Assembly (NCBI GenBank): GCA_026184435.1
Contig: CP046447.1
Strand: one strand, 5' to 3'
Origin: JAADFF01 sp013153035
GTDB taxonomy: Bacteria; Coprothermobacterota; Coprothermobacteria; Coprothermobacterales; JAADFF01
Length of the DNA: 64,000 nt
Below, one piece after another: positions 16,267 to 24,566 of this stretch. The notes under the pieces are model-generated. The model made no database searches, had not been told where the DNA came from, and saw nothing but the letters and a program-made list of their open reading frames with translations. Made by a program: the position numbers and the translations under genes. Positions within the stretch are counted from its first letter, which is position 1, and each line of letters starts with the position of its first letter.

Positions 16267-17799
16267 GTGGATTTGTTGACAGCTGCAGGATGGTCGTTTT
16301 TGCGTATGTTGATAGCCTATGTGCTATCACTTCTTTTTGCTATTCCTTACGGTCTTGCAGCTGCGTCTTCTAAAAAGCGTGAGAGGTGGATGATTCCTCT
16401 CATAGATATTCTTCAATCAGTTCCTATTGTCACTTTCTTTCCTGTTGCTATATTGTTCTTCGTGAAATTAGGTGGCGGTGGTCGTATCGGAGTAGAAATG
16501 GCCTCTATCTTTCTCATTTTTACATGTCAGGTATGGAATCTTGCATTTTCAGTCTATGAGACCATGAAGACATTTCCCAGAGATTTGTTATATCTCGCAG
16601 ATGCCTATAAGCTTCCACCTCTTACCCGTATCAGATACTTTTATATTCCGGCTATGGTTCCCGGGCTTGTCTATAATAGTATGATGTCGTGGGCTAATGG
16701 TTGGTATTTCTTGATAGCATCAGAGATTTTTTCTGTAGGCTCTGAAGAGTATAGGCTCCCCGGCTTGGGAACAGAGATTATTACTAACTTGGAAAAAGGT
16801 AATATTTGGGGACTGGTTTTAACACTTGCTGTGCTTATAGCGATTGTTCTCTTTATGCAGTTAGCCATATGGAATTCTCTGCGTAAATGGGCAAAACTAT
16901 TCGAATACAATTATGAGCCCATAGATATTTATAAGCCTCGTTTTGTTGAATGGATTGAAGAGATCTCTTATAGATTACGCTTTGAACAGCTCTTTTATGG
17001 AGCTGCCTATGGGCTATGGACATTCTTTAGAAAAAAATGGGTGAAACTTATTGTTAAATCATTACTGGTTATTCTTGGTGTGTATGCTGTGTACGGAGGA
17101 TATCAATTTGTCATGTGGTTGATTTCTCCTATGCCTAAAGGGATCTCCGAGATATTTCCTGCTTTGGGAGTAACAACCTTGCGTATTTTTATAGCGTATC
17201 TTATTAGTTTGGTTTTGGTTCTTATCCCTGGTTACTGGGTATCCAAACATAGGGAGAAATCTGCTAAGGTTGTAGATATATTTATCACGTCAATTGGTGT
17301 CCTTAGCAGTATTCCAGCTAGTGCCTTTTTCCCGCCTATTATCCATATCATGGTGAAATATTTTGGCAGTATGGAAGTTGGTGCCATTTTTATCTATGTA
17401 ACAGCTATGGTTTGGTACATTATGTACAATGTCCTTCTTGGCGCTGTTAGCATTCCTATGTCGTTGAAGAATTTAGCTCAGGTATTTAAAATTCGTGGAG
17501 GCCTATTTATACGCACGATATTTATTCCTTCCATCTTCCCATCCCTTATAACTGGTAGTATAACCGGTTGGGGTGGTGCATGGAATGCTTCAGTTATAGC
17601 AGAATATATGGTGTTTTCCGGTGAAGTGCTTGCCGTATTTGGTATAGGTTCGTTTCTTGTGAAAAATCTTACGGCAAACCCTAAACTGATGATGTGGGGT
17701 GCTATCATAATGACTGTGTATGTTGTTCTTTTAAATAGACTGGTGTGGCAACCTTTATATAATTTGGCAGAGCGGAGGTATAGGCGTGGTGAGTGGTAA
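16267..17799 (+). CDS. NitT/TauT-type ABC permease, two fused permease domains
   Basis: 510 residues, GTG start after GGGAGG. Two BPD_transp_1 domains in one chain, residues about 1-215 and 285-505, each with five or six helices. EAA-type loops are visible: DAYKLPPLTRIRYFYIPAMVPGL in the first and QVFKIRGGLFIRTIFIPSIFPSL in the second. This double-permease form is found in ABC systems paired with AAA-associated ATPases. No substrate-binding protein gene lies nearby, so the substrate (anion, metal or other) is unknown. It overlaps the ATPase gene by 14 bases. Confidence 0.85.
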   Translation: MDLLTAAGWSFLRMLIAYVLSLLFAIPYGLAAASSKKRERWMIPLIDILQSVPIVTFFPVAILFFVKLGGGGRIGVEMASIFLIFTCQVWNLAFSVYETMKTFPRDLLYLADAYKLPPLTRIRYFYIPAMVPGLVYNSMMSWANGWYFLIASEIFSVGSEEYRLPGLGTEIITNLEKGNIWGLVLTLAVLIAIVLFMQLAIWNSLRKWAKLFEYNYEPIDIYKPRFVEWIEEISYRLRFEQLFYGAAYGLWTFFRKKWVKLIVKSLLVILGVYAVYGGYQFVMWLISPMPKGISEIFPALGVTTLRIFIAYLISLVLVLIPGYWVSKHREKSAKVVDIFITSIGVLSSIPASAFFPPIIHIMVKYFGSMEVGAIFIYVTAMVWYIMYNVLLGAVSIPMSLKNLAQVFKIRGGLFIRTIFIPSIFPSLITGSITGWGGAWNASVIAEYMVFSGEVLAVFGIGSFLVKNLTANPKLMMWGAIIMTVYVVLLNRLVWQPLYNLAERRYRRGEW

Positions 17800-18559
17800 G
17801 AGAAAAGTGATTTTAAAAGCAGATAATATATCTAAAGTGGTGGAGGAAAAGGGGAAAAAGCTTGTAATATTTGATTCTATATCATTTGAGATTCGCGAAA
17901 AAGAAATTGTTTCTATTCTTGGTCCTACAGGTTCAGGAAAGACAAGTATTCTTAATATGGTTGTTGGTCTTGAAAAACCTACTGCAGGAGAAATTTTTTA
18001 TAGGGGGGAACCCCTTGACAGTGAAAGGCACATTGTTCCTCTTATTCCCCAGCAACCGATATCTCTGCCATGGCTAACTGTTCAGGAGAATATAGAGGTT
18101 GTATTAGAGGCTAAGGGCATACCTCTTCGTCAACGTATTAGAACGGCACTGAAGTATATCGATCTTATGGGACTCGATTCCTTTGAGGATACATATCCCA
18201 GAGAGCTGACCCTTGCAATGCGACAGAGGCTTTCATTTGCCAGGGCTTTGTCGGTAGAGGAGGAATTGCTTGCTATGGATGATCCCTTTACCACCTTGGA
18301 TTCTCTGACAGCAGAGGACCTCAGAGAAGAGTTTATTCGTCTGTGGTTAGAAAATCAACTTGTTGTTAAGGGCATACTGCTTACCACAACTAATGTCGAA
18401 GAGGCTGTGTATTTCTCTGATAGGGTCTATGTCCTGTCTCGAAGACCGGGTAGGTTGCTTGATATTGTAGATATTAACATGCCACATCCAAGAGACAGAG
18501 ACAGCAAAGAATTTGCCGATATTATGGATCATATATATTCTGTGCTTTTGGCCTTATAA
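17786..18559 (+). CDS. ABC ATPase with degenerate catalytic motifs
   Basis: 257 residues, GTG start overlapping the permease. The Walker A loop is normal (GPTGSGKTS) and the Q-loop region is present (PLIPQQPISLPWLTV). Three other motifs are altered: the ABC signature LSGGMRQR reads LTLAMRQR, the Walker B/catalytic Glu block reads LLAMDDPF with Asp for Glu, and the H-loop, usually THD, reads TTN before VEEAVYFSDRV. The family is NitT/TauT-like. The gene is intact and in operon with its permease, so ATP may be bound but poorly hydrolysed. It ends immediately against the convergent atpC stop codon. Confidence 0.85.
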   Translation: MVSGKRKVILKADNISKVVEEKGKKLVIFDSISFEIREKEIVSILGPTGSGKTSILNMVVGLEKPTAGEIFYRGEPLDSERHIVPLIPQQPISLPWLTVQENIEVVLEAKGIPLRQRIRTALKYIDLMGLDSFEDTYPRELTLAMRQRLSFARALSVEEELLAMDDPFTTLDSLTAEDLREEFIRLWLENQLVVKGILLTTTNVEEAVYFSDRVYVLSRRPGRLLDIVDINMPHPRDRDSKEFADIMDHIYSVLLAL

Positions 18560-18892
18560 TTATCCTATCTTAATTTCTTTGAGCTTCTTTATGCGCTCGT
18601 CAGCTTCCATGTATTTCTTTTCTAAGAGATTCCAGTATTCTTCATAACTACTGGCTTCTATGGCAAAGGGAACCATGAGGTGAACTTCTGTACCGGTTTT
18701 CATAGCCAATCCTCCGGGAACAAACAAAGTTTTCATTTGAGGTTTTATACGAATAGGACCTTCGTCAAGTGCACCAATAAAGTTTTCTCGTCTGGGTAGT
18801 ATACCCAACTCTCCATCGACCAATGTTAGGGAGATAAAGTTTGCTTCTCCCTCAAATATAACGCCTTCAGGTGAAGAGATAATGAGTTTCAT
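18560..18892 (-). CDS. atpC: F1 ATP synthase epsilon subunit
   Basis: 110 residues. N-terminal beta-sandwich (MKLIISSPEGVIFEGEANFI, GELGILPRRENFIGAL, VPGGLAMKTGTEVHLMV) and a short C-terminal helical part. It is shorter than the usual 130-140, so the inhibitory helical hairpin is reduced. The epsilon subunit couples the rotor stalk to the c-ring and can brake ATPase activity. The start abuts the atpD stop with no gap. It is the last gene of the operon and its stop codon touches that of the convergent ABC ATPase, with no visible terminator between. Confidence 0.93.
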   Translation of the reverse strand: MKLIISSPEGVIFEGEANFISLTLVDGELGILPRRENFIGALDEGPIRIKPQMKTLFVPGGLAMKTGTEVHLMVPFAIEASSYEEYWNLLEKKYMEADERIKKLKEIKIG

Positions 18893-20251
18893 CTACAACA
18901 CCTCTTTGATAGAGCCTATCATATAGAGATCACTTTCTGAAAGTTTGTCTGCTTTACCCTCAATAACTGCCTCAAATGACGAAAGGGTTTCTTCTAATGT
19001 GACATATTTGCCAGGTATGCCGGTGAATTGCTGAGCAACATGAAATGGCTGAGATAGTAGCATTTGTATTCTTCTTGCTCTATGAACAATAATACGGTCT
19101 TCTTCGCTGAGTTGCTCTAAACCGAGTAGCGCAATAATATCTTTTAGCTCGTTGTATCTGGCAAGAAATCTTTTTACCTCTGATGCCACTGTGACATGTC
19201 TTTCTCCTACTATGTCGGGATGAAGCATTTTGGACGAAGATGCTAACGGGTCTACGGCAGGGTATATGCCCATTTCTGCGATATGTCTTGATAAGACAAC
19301 CGATGAGTCAAGATGTCCAAATATTGTTGCCGGTGCCGGGTCTGTTATATCGTCTGCTGGCACGTAGACAGCCTGTACAGCTGTAATTGCTCCATTAATT
19401 GTTGAAGAAATGCGTTCTTCAATGAGGGCCATCTCTGTAAATAAAGTGGGTTGATATCCTACGGCTGATGGTAATCTACCCAGAAGAGATGACACTTCCA
19501 TGCCCGCTTGAGCATATCTGAAGATATTATCCATAAAGACAAGTACCTCTTTGCCCGTTTTTTCGAGGAGGTATTCTGCCTGTGTCACTGTTGTAAATGG
19601 TGTGCGCAATCTTACACCGGGAGGTTCATTCATCTGTCCAAATACCATAATGACTTTGTCAAGAACGCCCGATTCTTCCATTTCTTGCCACAGTTCCTGT
19701 CCTTCTCTTGTGCGTTCACCGATACCACCAAATACAGAGTATCCACCGTGTACACTGCCAATATTGTGTATGAGCTCCATAACAAGCACTGTTTTACCTA
19801 CACCTGCACCACCAAATAGACCTATTTTCCCTCCTTTGGGAAATGGAGCTAGCAAATCAAGTGCTTTAATACCTGTTTCTAGAACTTCTGTAACAGGTAG
19901 TACCTTTTCAGGCTCGGGAGGTTTTCTAAGAACGCTACGCTCCTGCTCTCCTTTAATAGGGCCTCTATCATCGAGAGGCATACCCAGTGGGGACATAACT
20001 CTTCCCAGTATGGATTGACCTACAGGGACTGTTAGTTCCTTCCCTGTTGCCTCTACGGACATATTTCTATGTATACCTTCAGTTGGTCCTAGTGCTATTG
20101 TTCGTGCTTGTCCTTCTTCAAGTATAGTTCTTACCTCTAGTGGTATAAATCCACACATGATAATTTCATATACTTTAGGTGTATAGTCTTCAAAAGCCAC
20201 ATCTACAACAGGACCATGAACGGCCACAACTCTACCTATTTTCTTCTCCAC
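18893..20251 (-). CDS. atpD: F1 ATP synthase beta subunit
   Basis: 452 residues, slightly short for the family (460-480). It carries the catalytic nucleotide site: GLFGGAGVGKTVLVMEL (Walker A), GGIGERTREGQELW with the catalytic Glu, VLVFMDNIFRYAQAG (Walker B) and a C-terminal helical domain. DELSEED-like loop reads LEQLSEED. It overlaps atpG by 20 bases. The catalytic residues look normal, so ATP synthesis or hydrolysis is expected. Confidence 0.98.
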   Translation of the reverse strand: MEKKIGRVVAVHGPVVDVAFEDYTPKVYEIIMCGFIPLEVRTILEEGQARTIALGPTEGIHRNMSVEATGKELTVPVGQSILGRVMSPLGMPLDDRGPIKGEQERSVLRKPPEPEKVLPVTEVLETGIKALDLLAPFPKGGKIGLFGGAGVGKTVLVMELIHNIGSVHGGYSVFGGIGERTREGQELWQEMEESGVLDKVIMVFGQMNEPPGVRLRTPFTTVTQAEYLLEKTGKEVLVFMDNIFRYAQAGMEVSSLLGRLPSAVGYQPTLFTEMALIEERISSTINGAITAVQAVYVPADDITDPAPATIFGHLDSSVVLSRHIAEMGIYPAVDPLASSSKMLHPDIVGERHVTVASEVKRFLARYNELKDIIALLGLEQLSEEDRIIVHRARRIQMLLSQPFHVAQQFTGIPGKYVTLEETLSSFEAVIEGKADKLSESDLYMIGSIKEVL

Positions 20252-21080
20252 CGATAATACCCCCTATGGTATCAAGTAATTCTCTGGTTATGCTTTCTCC
20301 TCTTATTCTGCTAATTTGTACCTGAAGATTATGGGACATTTCTTTAGCTTGTTTTTCAGCCCTGCTCATAGTTATCCATCTCATGTTAAATTCAGAGAAT
20401 GCAGCGGTATAGAATGCTCGGAGCATAGCTGCGTATATAAACATCTTCGCTCCTTCATTGACAATGTCCGTAGCATTGGGTATAAATTGGAAACCGAGCT
20501 TTTTCTCTTGGGCAGATGCGAAGTTAAGTGGTAATAAGTTTTCTATCTTAGGTTTTCCTTTTCTTCCTGCCTCGGACTCTATATAAACAAGGGTTAATTG
20601 GCTTAGGGGAATGGTAAGTATGTCCATGAAAAATGCTGATACAGTGCTGATATCAGGGTCAGAATACATACCGCCTATTTTTCCATCGGCTTTAATACCT
20701 ATGCGACCAAGGATATCTTCTCCCATTGCACCAATAACAAATATGTAGTCTTCATTTTTTATTTGGAGTTTTTGGGCCATTGATAATATATCTTCATTGT
20801 ACGAACCACATAGTCCCATATCGCTGAAATATAGTACTATAACCCTTGGATTGGTTTTAGGAGGATTGATAAGAGGGGAATTTTCTAAAGCTTCTTTGGG
20901 AACATGGGGCAGAGCATGTTCCACAAGTGATCTCAATTCTTCCGTATATGTATATAATTTTTCTCTGTCTTTTTGCCTGAGTGCCATTTTACTGGAGGAT
21001 AAAATTTGCATGCCTCTGGCAAATTTGTGTAGAAGATCACTTGTCTGTTTACGTTTCTTCAGATCTCTAAGACCCTGCAT
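20232..21080 (-). CDS. atpG: F1 ATP synthase gamma subunit
   Basis: 282 residues from ATG 21080, with AGGTGGTG upstream; an in-frame GTG at 21089 is too close to that SD. Long N- and C-terminal helices form the rotor axle: LRDLKKRKQTSDLLHKFARGMQ at the start and MSRAEKQAKEMSHNLQVQISRIRGESITRELLD near the end, the latter ending in the conserved ITxE/ELLD block. The central Rossmann-like domain includes VLYFSDMGLCGSYNEDIL. It overlaps atpA at its start and atpD at its end, so the operon is translationally coupled. Confidence 0.93.
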   Translation of the reverse strand: MQGLRDLKKRKQTSDLLHKFARGMQILSSSKMALRQKDREKLYTYTEELRSLVEHALPHVPKEALENSPLINPPKTNPRVIVLYFSDMGLCGSYNEDILSMAQKLQIKNEDYIFVIGAMGEDILGRIGIKADGKIGGMYSDPDISTVSAFFMDILTIPLSQLTLVYIESEAGRKGKPKIENLLPLNFASAQEKKLGFQFIPNATDIVNEGAKMFIYAAMLRAFYTAAFSEFNMRWITMSRAEKQAKEMSHNLQVQISRIRGESITRELLDTIGGIIGGEENR

Positions 21081-22557
21081 AGACACCACCTATAAATTCC
21101 TTCCAAAGGTCAACTATTTCTTGCTTGGTCTTATTATCTATTTCTTTGTAGATATCTATATGAGGTTTTTGCTCTAAGCCTTTGATGTAGTTATAGAAAT
21201 TCCAAAGAAGCTCATTGACCTTTTCTTCTTCTATTTCGTCAAGCAAACCCTCTGATAGAAGTACTAAGGCTATCACTTCCTCTTCTGGTGTAACAAGCTG
21301 GTGTGCTTTTTGTTTTAGCACTTGTACTGTACGACGGCCCCTGATTAGCATCTTTTCGCTCTTTTCATCAAGTTTTCCACCAAATTGCACAAATGTTGCA
21401 AGCTCCTCATATCGTGCAAGGTCAACTCTTAGTTTTCCTGCCAGTTTCTTAATGGCCTTATATTGGGCAGAACCGCCAACACGAGATACAGATAGTCCTG
21501 GATGCACCGCAGGTCTTCTACCTGCGTTAAATAGGTTGGCATCTAGGTATATTTGTCCGTCGGTAATGGATACAAGATTAGTTGGTATGTATGCAGAAAA
21601 GTCTCCCAGTTGTGTTTCGCATATGGGAAGAGCTGTAAGGCTCCCACCACCATGTTTACTGTTAAGTTTAGCGGCTCTTTCCAGAAGTCTTGAATGGGTA
21701 TAGAAAATATCGCCAGGATATGCCTCTCTGCCCGGTGGCCTTCTCAGTAGTAGGGAGATTTCTCTATAGCTAACAGCGTGTTTAGATAAGTCGTCATATA
21801 TAACAATAACCTTTTTGCCCCTATACATAAACCATTCACCGATAGATGTTCCTGCGTATGGAGCCATAAATCTTAGCACAGGTGAGTATGCTGCTGGTGC
21901 TGCTACGATAACGATTTGATTCATTACACCATGTTCTGTGAATGTCTCTATTACACTACTAAGGTCTGATTCTTTTTGTCCTATGCTTACATATACACCT
22001 ATAACATCTTTGCCTTTTTGATTTATAAGAATATCTATGCCAACAGTCGTTTTGCCCGTGGCTCTATCGCCAAGTATAAGTTCTCTTTGTCCATGTCCTA
22101 TGGGTACAAGCAGATCTATGGCATAGATACCTGTTTCTACAGGCTCGTTCACCTTTGCCCTCCACGATATAGGCGGTGCTGGTCTCTCCATAGGAAGATA
22201 TTCTGAAGTGGCAACAGGCCCTCCACCATCGAGTGGATTACCAAACGGATCGATAACCCTGCCAAGTAATGATTCTCCTACGGGTACTTCTGGTTCTTTT
22301 CCTGTTCCGTATACCTTCATGCCCACATTGGCATCTTGTTCATCAAGCAGCAATATACCAACTTCACCACGTCTTAGTTCACTAACAATACCAATCTTAC
22401 CGTTTTCAAACCGCACAATTTCCCAGTAGCCAACCATTGATAGACCATCGGCCCATGCAATGCCATCACCTACACGGAGTACCGTTCCAGATGTATATGC
22501 TTTGGCCAGAAACGGTCTGTGTTTGGTTCGTCTCAGAAACTCTTCAATAATGCTCAT
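21067..22557 (-). CDS. atpA: F1 ATP synthase alpha subunit
   Basis: 496 residues. Non-catalytic nucleotide-binding subunit with P-loop GDRATGKTTVGID, YDDLSKHAVSYREISLLLRRPPGREAYPGD blocks and the SVSRVGGSAQYKAIKKLAG motif containing the arginine finger region. Length and motifs are typical. The ATG at 22557 overlaps the last codons of the b/delta gene by 4 bases, and the 3' end overlaps atpG. Confidence 0.98.
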   Translation of the reverse strand: MSIIEEFLRRTKHRPFLAKAYTSGTVLRVGDGIAWADGLSMVGYWEIVRFENGKIGIVSELRRGEVGILLLDEQDANVGMKVYGTGKEPEVPVGESLLGRVIDPFGNPLDGGGPVATSEYLPMERPAPPISWRAKVNEPVETGIYAIDLLVPIGHGQRELILGDRATGKTTVGIDILINQKGKDVIGVYVSIGQKESDLSSVIETFTEHGVMNQIVIVAAPAAYSPVLRFMAPYAGTSIGEWFMYRGKKVIVIYDDLSKHAVSYREISLLLRRPPGREAYPGDIFYTHSRLLERAAKLNSKHGGGSLTALPICETQLGDFSAYIPTNLVSITDGQIYLDANLFNAGRRPAVHPGLSVSRVGGSAQYKAIKKLAGKLRVDLARYEELATFVQFGGKLDEKSEKMLIRGRRTVQVLKQKAHQLVTPEEEVIALVLLSEGLLDEIEEEKVNELLWNFYNYIKGLEQKPHIDIYKEIDNKTKQEIVDLWKEFIGGVYAGS

Positions 22558-23279
22558 ATCCTATCACCTATGGCTTCGGATATGTATCTATTTAGTGTTG
22601 CATCAAGAACATAGTCTTTATATACAAGCCTAAAACCAGATATGATATCGGGATTTACCTTAATACCAGCGATGGATACTCCAATCTCTTCTAAGCATTG
22701 CCTAATCTCTTTTTCTTCTTCTGGTAAAACGTACCAAGGGAGTTCGAGAATGATACCTTTTCCAGCTTTAAAAGCATATTGCTTAATATCACCGGCAAAT
22801 CGTTTAAAGAGCATTTTTAGTAGGCATACTTGGCTACTTGTACCGAGAAAGTTATTTAGGATGTTTGTTGTTGATATGGTAATAATCTTCCCCACTTCTT
22901 TCGTTGCCTCTTCTATAATGCGAGCAGCCTCTGCATGTGCAGCATTAACTGTGTGTTTGTATACAGTGTCTGCTTTTTTCTGGGCTTCTTCTAATAGTTT
23001 CTTCTTTTCTTCTTCTATTTCTTTTTCCATGTGCTCTCTCATAGCCTCGAGTTCGGCTTTAAGCCGCTTTTTCTCTTCTTCGAGTTTGGCGTATGCTTGT
23101 TTTATTTCCTCTTCCCGTTTACGAAGTTCTTCATCCTTTTTCTGCCATTCCTCTTTCTTTTTGCGAATGATATTTACCAGTGGACCAAAGAGGTAGCGTT
23201 TAAAGATAATGTATAGTAGTAGCAGATTAAATATACTGGCAAGAAGAGTTATCCAGTTAATGCTAAAGTCCATATGCAT
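22554..23279 (-). CDS. atpF: ATP synthase b subunit fused to a delta-like C-terminal domain
   Basis: 241 residues, longer than a usual b subunit (about 165). Residues about 8-30 are the membrane helix (ITLLASIFNLLLLYIIFKRYL). A highly charged coiled coil runs to about residue 135. From about 150 the sequence is no longer b-like and ends VNPDIISGFRLVYKDYVLDATLNRYISEAI, matching the C-terminal block of the delta subunit (family form: vdp.LiGG..v..gd..iD.Sv...L). The N-terminal six-helix domain of delta that grips alpha is not seen. No atpH gene lies between atpF and atpA, so this hybrid probably supplies the whole peripheral stalk. Confidence 0.85.
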   Translation of the reverse strand: MHMDFSINWITLLASIFNLLLLYIIFKRYLFGPLVNIIRKKKEEWQKKDEELRKREEEIKQAYAKLEEEKKRLKAELEAMREHMEKEIEEEKKKLLEEAQKKADTVYKHTVNAAHAEAARIIEEATKEVGKIITISTTNILNNFLGTSSQVCLLKMLFKRFAGDIKQYAFKAGKGIILELPWYVLPEEEKEIRQCLEEIGVSIAGIKVNPDIISGFRLVYKDYVLDATLNRYISEAIGDRI

Positions 23280-23286
23280 AACTCTT

Positions 23287-23541
23287 CTAACCTCCTATCA
23301 ATTTTATGAACGGGTTGGCAAACAGTAGCACAAGGGATATGGCCAGTACATAAATAACCAGAGATTCAATAAATGCAAGTGCCAAAAGTAACATTCTATT
23401 GATATCTCCTGTTGCATCAGGTTGCCTTGCAACTCCTTCAACAGCCTTGGAGGCAAGCATACCCATTCCTATGGCCGCAAGACCGGCGGCAATACCCAGT
23501 GGAAAAGATACGGCAAGAATTGTTGCTACAAGACTACTCAT
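23287..23541 (-). CDS. atpE: F-type ATP synthase c subunit
   Basis: 84 residues from ATG 23541, with GGAGGTG upstream; a longer in-frame TTG start at 23562 overlaps that SD. Two-helix hairpin with the loop KAVEGVARQPDATGDI. The ion-binding helix reads AFIESLVIY: Glu followed by Ser, and Tyr five after Glu, which matches sodium-binding c subunits such as Ilyobacter. The helix-1 Gln of that site is Met here (IGMGMLASKAVE). It overlaps atpB by 8 bases. Proton or sodium specificity cannot be settled by eye. Confidence 0.95.
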   Translation of the reverse strand: MSSLVATILAVSFPLGIAAGLAAIGMGMLASKAVEGVARQPDATGDINRMLLLALAFIESLVIYVLAISLVLLFANPFIKLIGG

Positions 23542-24166
23542 TGTGAGCACCTCCTTCTTCAATCATGGCACCGAGATACACAAGTCCCAGTGTAAAGAAA
23601 ATATATGCCTGTATAAACCCAGTGAATAGTGATAGTGCTATCATAGGTACAGGTAAAGCAAATGGTGCCAGTAGCGCCAATATTGCTACAACAAGATGTT
23701 CACCACTAACATTGCCATAAAGACGAAGAGACAGTGATACAACGCGAGTTAGGTGTTCCAGTATGTTTAGTGGAAACATCCACCACATAGGTGCAAAGTA
23801 TATTTTCAGATATTTCTTTACACCGAAATGTCTAATAAACCACGAGTGAATCCATAATAACATCCCTATAGCAAGGCCTGCTGTGACACTTATATTGGCT
23901 GTTGGGGTTCTGAAAGGTATATCCAGAGCTTCAAACACTGTACCAAATAAGTCTCCAATCCAGTTGGAAGTCAGTATAAAAATAAAAACAGTGGTTAGAA
24001 AAGGCATGGCTTCCTCGGCGTACTCCCCGAGAAAACTCTTACCGTAGTCTACAATCCAATCCCATATAATGTGTAGTACGGCAGAGGATGTGGAAGTTGG
24101 TTCTTTCTTTGCCGTATTCATTAACATAAAGACCATCAAAATGAGAAATAGAGATATAGTTGACAT
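23534..24166 (-). CDS. atpB: F-type ATP synthase a subunit (start uncertain)
   Basis: 210 residues from ATG 24166, short for the family. The essential Arg is in LSLRLYGNVSGEHLV, followed by the conserved C-terminal TGFIQAYIFFTLGLVYLGAM helix. No SD precedes ATG 24166. The GGAGGG at 24205-24210 lies 40 bases upstream. Codons between it and the ATG are open and look like the start of helix 1 (TTEETLALLIS), but contain no ATG, GTG or TTG. The same frame reaches back to the single TAG that ends atpI. The true start may be a non-standard codon, or reading may continue from atpI; a base error is also possible. Confidence 0.9.
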   Translation of the reverse strand: MSTISLFLILMVFMLMNTAKKEPTSTSSAVLHIIWDWIVDYGKSFLGEYAEEAMPFLTTVFIFILTSNWIGDLFGTVFEALDIPFRTPTANISVTAGLAIGMLLWIHSWFIRHFGVKKYLKIYFAPMWWMFPLNILEHLTRVVSLSLRLYGNVSGEHLVVAILALLAPFALPVPMIALSLFTGFIQAYIFFTLGLVYLGAMIEEGGAHNE

Positions 24167-24211
24167 TGAGATAAGTAAAGCAAGGGTTTCTTCTGTCGTA
24201 AGCCATCCCTC

Positions 24212-24493
24212 CTATTTGTCTTTTTTCTTCATAATTTCCCTTATAAAGATATCAAAGGATATGTATATGCCAAGTGATACAAAGCCCAATGTAAACATAA
24301 CACCAGTATGTAACCATACATCAATGTAGTGGCCTATAAGAAAGCCTATAATCATACCACTGAGTAAGGTGATACCAAATCCATATGCACTAGAAAAGTG
24401 TGCCCAGATTTCTTTCCATTGGCTTTCTTTCATTGCCTGTTTTCGTTTTATTTCTTCCTCTTTGATAAATCGTCTTGGTCTTCGTCTTCCCAT
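24212..24493 (-). CDS. AtpI/AtpZ-like protein of the ATP synthase operon
   Basis: 93 residues. A basic N-terminal tail (GRRRPRRFIKEEEIKRKQ) is followed by two membrane helices (YGFGITLLSGMIIGFLIGHYID and MFTLGFVSLGIYISFDIFI). This is the layout of AtpZ/AtpI, accessory proteins implicated in c-ring assembly or Mg2+ transport. It is first in the operon I-B-E-F-A-G-D-C. It ends with TAG and the downstream atpB frame is the same frame. The start is ATG 24493, divergent from the C45 hydrolase gene. Confidence 0.8.
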   Translation of the reverse strand: MGRRRPRRFIKEEEIKRKQAMKESQWKEIWAHFSSAYGFGITLLSGMIIGFLIGHYIDVWLHTGVMFTLGFVSLGIYISFDIFIREIMKKKDK

Positions 24494-24566
24494 TTTATAT
24501 CACATAGATATTCTACTCCTAATACATAATGATGTAAAATGTTAAAGCGTGCGAGGTGATGAGCAG

